A DNA stretch of 64,000 nucleotides, taken from contig NC_092686.1 in assembly GCF_964275005.1 (NCBI RefSeq), positions 18,118,547 through 18,182,546 on the forward strand, given 5' to 3'. This DNA comes from Diadema setosum. Its lineage: Eukaryota > Echinodermata > Echinoidea > Diadematoida > Diadematidae. The notes beneath the pieces were generated by a model. That model did no database searches and was not told the DNA's origin. It saw nothing but the letters and a program-made list of their open reading frames with translations. Numbering within the stretch: position 1 is the first letter of the stretch; every line of letters starts with the position of its first letter. The position numbers and the translations under genes were made by a program. This document shows positions 59,611 through 64,000 of the stretch, in pieces.

Positions 59611-60049
59611 GTCTGCAAATGCTCCCACTCTATCGTTTCAAACGTAAGTTTTGACCACCTAAATAGGCATCAACTTTTATAATAATCTATAAGCCTATTT
59701 GCTAAATCTTAGAACTCAGAATAACGGTAAGATGATTGAATTTTCTCTTCATTTATTTTAGACATGGGTACATGTATCACTTGAGTAATACTTAATATTT
59801 CATTTTCTATGTTCAGTAGGATCGATTTAGTATTTATGTTTTTCTTGATTTTTTTTTCGGGCCACCAGATTTTACTTTCGGGCCACCAAAAAATAAAAAT
59901 TAATGATTTTGATGGCCCGATCGGGCCACCAAAAATAAAAGTTAGTGTCGAGCCCTGCCATAGCCATATATACCAATTATAGTCCCCTTCGCTCTGCCAT
60001 CCCCTGGCCGTGCGCGCCAAAATTAAAAAGCACAGCTCGTACGTACGTT

Positions 60050-60275
60050 AACCGCCAGCGCGCGGTATGCGCAGCGCAGTGCCATTGTTCGAATTGTAAC
60101 CGTTAGATGTCCCCAACGCAAGCGATCTAAGAACACGTCTCGAAAGATCGGAGATTGAATGCCAAATTTGGAGACTGGAAGTGGAAAGGTGAACTGCATA
60201 AAAGCATCTGTTCGCTGAAGAGGCCGGTTTCATCAAAGAACTAACAATTCCACGTCAAATTCGGTAAGAATTTAT
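60050..60275 (+). other. CpG-richer segment, possible non-coding exon or promoter
   Basis: GCCAGCGCGCGGTATGCGCA stands out from the AT-rich surroundings and is followed by TTCGGTAAGAATT, which could be a donor. No coding frame of note. Weak. Confidence 0.2.
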
Positions 60276-60360
60276 TTGATGCCTGTTCTCCATCCACTCG
60301 CACTCGGCAAATATTCTTTGTACTCCCACAGTCCCATATATGATTTTCTGTGTTGGTGCT

Positions 60361-60418
60361 TAACTGCGACCAGCAGCCCCATGCATACACTATGCGTATG
60401 GGCTGCTGGTCGCAGTTA
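60361..60418. ncRNA. Hairpin with perfect 19-bp stem
   Basis: TAACTGCGACCAGCAGCCC (60361-60379) pairs exactly with GGGCTGCTGGTCGCAGTTA (60400-60418) across a 20-nt loop. It could be a small-RNA precursor or just an inverted repeat; I have no expression evidence. Confidence 0.3.
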
Positions 60419-62029
60419 GTGCTTAAATTGGTAACCAACATAGATGTGGGGGCAGTTTCTGTCAAAATGAAATCACATTCTGCAGTAATTTACAGTGCAA
60501 CTGCAAGTTTATAAGCCCGCTTACGCAGAAATAATCGACTTAAGTGATCAAGATCGGTGTGTTGAATATGCAGGCTATACATGTACCGATGTAGCTCGTT
60601 AGCTGGTTAGAAGAAAATGCAACCTTAGATCAAAGGAAACAATATTCTAACTGGAATCGGCTCAGGACTGTGCTTGACAGGATTGTGCTTGTTAGGACTT
60701 GCAAGATTCTTCCTAAATTTTGCCGTAATAATCAAGATCTACTGTGGCATTACAAAATACAAAGACGGAACTTGCAACTACATTGTACATAAGTCGTAAC
60801 ATGTGTAACTTAAACAGAAATCCAAGTTCAACATAATTAAGGCTTCACCGAAGGTTTATAGTACTGGCAGGATATCATTCATTGTCACAATTAATCTATT
60901 GTTGACACTGTCAATGACAATGTTACAATTCTTACAGACAAGGACAAGGTCAGAGCCCATGGCCCATATGGAACACGAAGCAGTCTAACCCATGCATATT
61001 AGTGTGTTACAGCCTGTGAGTATGAGGCTGTGTGTACTCAAGAAGATTGCTTGTTCATATATCAGTTGTCGGTGATAATGATAAATGAGTGACATTGCGA
61101 TTGCGAAATAAATAATATATCATGTTATCCTGCTACATGTATTTGTCTAAATGAAGCCTTTATAGTGTTCATTATTAAAATCTATTTTAAAAATGAATTC
61201 TCTTTAACTTTGTTGTCATGCAAGTATGTGGTGATGTTTCGTGGATAAAAAGGAGGAACTGGAAACATAACAACCTAGAAATGTCGAATGCAAATTTAAT
61301 ACTAATTAAACATAATGCTACTACTATTTATGTGCTGAATACTGTCAAATTTGCATTTGGATTTTGGAGGAGGCCTATTGTCACATTGCTGATTCAAAAT
61401 GTTTTCGTTAATATTGGTTCTCTATAAGAATTCTTGCAATCTGCATTGATTTATATAATGATACTTTAGATAAGTACAATTCAACAATTTTGGATTGAAC
61501 AATGTTAGACACTGCCTTCTAATGTTGATTGAGGCTTTTAAGAAAGTTATGGAGAACACGCAACTTTATAAAAATACAGCACTTGAAACAAATTTACTTT
61601 TGCTGATGTGGCAATTTAAATGCAGGAAGTGGCTTTTTTTTTCAAAACTCATACTTTCCAGTGAAGTAATGAAATCGTTTTTGTCAATTTGTTTGTTTTA
61701 ATTTCATATTTAAAGGTATGGCTGCTAGCAGTGAGCATGAAAAGTGCTTGTAGGAATGGAGGGCGACTGGAGGAGCCATGACATGAACTACACTTGTCGG
61801 CAACAAATGGGAGCTTCGTACGTGTACGTAGGGCAGAACTGATGCGAGACACATGTACCAGCCTGCCCTACCACTCATGTTGAGAAAGGCACATGTATGA
61901 TGATGACCAATGCTCCCTCTGAGCCCCTGACCCTGAGTCCTGGAGGCTGGACATCATGGCTTGTTTGGGTTTTGTACATCACAGGTATGATACCACACGA
62001 GCACCCATAATTCATCACCATCAATTACA

Positions 62030-62625
62030 ATTCCGGGGGCGGGGGGCAACTGCCATTGCAACGTGGACACCATGCTCGTTCATGAACTTTCAAAAGAACC
62101 CTAAATGAGTACCGGTAATGACCCTTCGATTTTTTCCACCGTATGAAGTATTCGTATTCAGATTTTCATGAGTTGTAAAATATGAAGAGTTTGTTCGCAA
62201 AAACCGATAAGTCCAAAATTGTCAAATGGAGATATCTGCGATTAAAGGTCAAGAAAAATAAAGAGAATAATAAGAAATGTTTTGCTTCTTTTGACAATAA
62301 CTTCAGAAATGTACCTTTGTATGTAGTGACCAATATGTCATTTAAAAGGTATCATTTTGTACTTTATGACAGAGACCGTACTTCAAAATCTTCAAAAATG
62401 GACATCGGTTTTTGCAAACAAACTCTTCATATATTCCCTGAACACATATCGAGCTATTGAAAAGCGAACCCTTTTTTCAAAATTTCTGTGATTTTGATAC
62501 CCTTTCCACTGTTCGCGCATGCATTGCCTGACCGTGAAAAAAAAAACCCTTTTGCATGTTTTGTTGAATGAGCATGGTGTCCACCTTTCAGTGGCAGTTG
62601 CCCCCCCCCTCCCCCCGAGAGGGAC
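62030..62625. mobile_element. Outer inverted repeat with GGGGGCAACTGCCA ends
   Basis: GGGGGCAACTGCCATTGCAA near 62045 and its complement near 62600 (..CAGTGGCAGTTGCCCCC) extend through GTGGACACCATGCTC. A second MITE (62183-62429) sits inside. Confidence 0.72.
62183..62429. mobile_element. ~250 bp MITE with TGAAGAGTTTG ends, copy 2
   Basis: The ends TGAAGAGTTTGTTCGCAAAA and TTTTTGCAAACAAACTCTTCA are inverted repeats. The interior matches the complement of 47516-47766, e.g. TCAAATGGAGATATCTGCGA. Confidence 0.82.
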
Positions 62626-63152
62626 AATTTTACATGTTTTAAAAAAAAAATCTATTGACAACATATACAGTAATGACCGTGGTAGTACGTAATATAAGCA
62701 TAAAATCGACATGCAAAATTTGCATTTGATTTGACCCTCAAGAGGCAAATAAGTGCACTTGTGACTCTGTATTTTGCAATATGCTAGGATTCACATCATT
62801 TTCAGTGAAAGAGTATTTGAGTTCAATTAATATTCAACAAAAATATGTGCAGAATAGATTAATTCATTTTTTTTTTGTCATACATGATGTACAATGTATT
62901 CATATGATGGAAATGTGTTACGTGAAGCTTGCTTTCAACTTGCTTGATTTTCCCCACTTTTATACTCCAAAAAGTGTGCCTATAATTTGATTTAAAGAGA
63001 CTGTAGATATGAATTTTAGACTGATATTTGTAATAGAAAATGCATTGTTTTCTGTAACTTGCTTTTTATTGCTTAATGAATACATGGATCTTTGAATCGT
63101 TAGTTTTTTTTTTATCGAATAGAAAGGGAAAAATATAAGCCTCTAAAGCTTA

Positions 63153-63236
63153 ATTCATCTTCCAATATTTCTTGGAAAGTGATCCATAGCCCATGAATCA
63201 CTCTCCATTGCTCACAAGAAATATTGGTAGATGAAT
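63153..63236. ncRNA. 84-nt pre-miRNA-like hairpin
   Basis: ATTCATCTTCCAATATTTCT TG (63153-63174) pairs with CAAGAAATATTGGTAGATGA AT (63215-63236) over 22 positions with one mismatch. A second short stem AGTGAT/ATCACT lies inside. Size and shape suit a miRNA precursor, but a short MITE would look the same. Confidence 0.35.
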
Positions 63237-64000
63237 GGCACTTGTGTACTGTCTTGTGTGGTCTCAGTCACAATTTGGATCACCTTTTTCACTTTTATCT
63301 CTGGCACAGAAAATCATGAAATAGCCACCAGGAGGTGTCAAAAGGCAACAGATTAGGTGTGGATTCCATGTTGGAGGCAACCATCAGCAATAGAAGAATC
63401 AGGTGATTATCACATTACTGATTCTAAAGCACAAAGATAGTTTTGGTAAATCTGAAAATTTTTCACAAATTTCCTCTCCTTGCAAAGTCAGATCATTATG
63501 AAGAGTATAAGCCTATGAAAACATATACTTTTGTATGAAGATTGTAGTAACTAGAGAGTACCAAGTCATCCATTTGGATGATCAGTTTGTCCTACCTTGA
63601 TAGGATCAAATTCATTAACTGCATAATGGCATTTGAGGAATATTAAGAAAAAAAAAATCCACCTTACTTTGAGAATTTTCCTTGCCTGATTTGAGCAATC
63701 AGTTTTTGCCTTTGCTCCACAACACTTGCCCGACTTTGACTTGCCCAGGGCAAGCGGGCACATGCTTACCTAGCACCTTGCCCTAGAAAATTAGCAATGA
63801 TGGGTAAGAAGAGTAATGAATATGTACTTAGATGAGCATTAATTTTGTGACTCATGTTAAATTGACCCAAAACTCTTGTGTTGATACTCAGTATATGGCT
63901 AAGATGTAATTTATAGTAGCAAAAAGAAGTTCCACTAGTATTTCAAATCTTCATTTCACATCCCCTTCTTTTCCCAGCACTCTAAGTCCAGCAACCAGCT
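63237..64000. other. No feature recognised
   Basis: AT-rich DNA without a convincing frame or repeat boundary. Confidence 0.5.

Larger units (their letters stand above)
57197..59958. mobile_element. hAT-like element, ~2.76 kb, 8-bp TSD, minisatellite-filled
   Basis: The termini GAGCTCGACACTA and TAGTGTCGAGCCCTGC are flanked by the direct repeat CATAGCCA (57189-57196 and 59959-59966). Subterminal GGTGGCCC/GGGCCACC motifs are mirrored at both ends. The interior is a ~72-bp minisatellite interrupted by a MITE at 58531-59083. There is no transposase frame. The exact boundary is uncertain by 1-2 bp. Confidence 0.8.

Noticed and set aside
61720..61780. Start codon ATGGCTGCTAGCAGTGAGCA at 61720 as a new gene
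   Set aside because: The frame stops after 11 codons and no downstream exon is recognisable.

Overview
This is animal nuclear DNA, not prokaryotic. Genes are split into short exons with GT-AG (and two apparent GC-AG) introns, and most of the sequence is nested repeats: tRNA-derived SINEs, 5'-truncated LINEs, foldback/MITE DNA transposons, minisatellites and long poly-C/poly-A/(AC)n tracts. The gene types and the repeat style suggest a marine deuterostome invertebrate, most likely an echinoderm. That is an inference; I cannot name a species. A 100-N scaffold gap lies at 5141-5240.

Two protein-coding genes can be supported and they converge. On the + strand, the 3' nine exons of an amidase-signature hydrolase run from 115 to 26078; the N-terminal exons lie left of the window. 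All splice phases agree and the catalytic Lys/cis-Ser/Ser blocks are present, but exon 8 carries an in-frame TAA at 25341-25343. On the - strand, a complete seven-exon, 465-codon SLC16/monocarboxylate-transporter-like gene runs from 41366 down to 28046.

The amidase is interrupted by a ~20.2 kb intron (4624-24861). That intron holds a second, partial copy of the transporter (exons 1-2 only, - strand, 12823-14953) and a decayed copy of the preceding amidase exon (23228-23287). The simplest reading is that a block [amidase 3' end + transporter] was tandemly duplicated. The left copy then lost the amidase last exons and transporter exons 3-7, the right copy lost its amidase exon 6, and the surviving amidase now splices across the join. 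This is the most interesting structure in the window.

Layout: 1-4623 amidase exons 1-6 with small introns and a SINE; 4624-24861 giant intron (gap, LINE tail, mariner-like element, foldback arrays, hAT-like MITE, partial transporter, nested foldback elements, relic exon, ~660 bp palindrome); 24862-26078 last three amidase exons; 26079-28045 convergent intergenic; 28046-41388 transporter, with a LINE reverse-transcriptase relic in one intron; 41389-64000 no recognisable protein gene, but LINE tails, SINE-like inverted repeats, MITEs, tandem arrays, a 74-bp minisatellite, an 8-bp-TSD hAT-like element made largely of a ~72-bp minisatellite, and two hairpins.

Nothing links the two genes biochemically beyond proximity: an amidase yields carboxylates and an SLC16-type carrier may move carboxylates, but that pairing is speculation.
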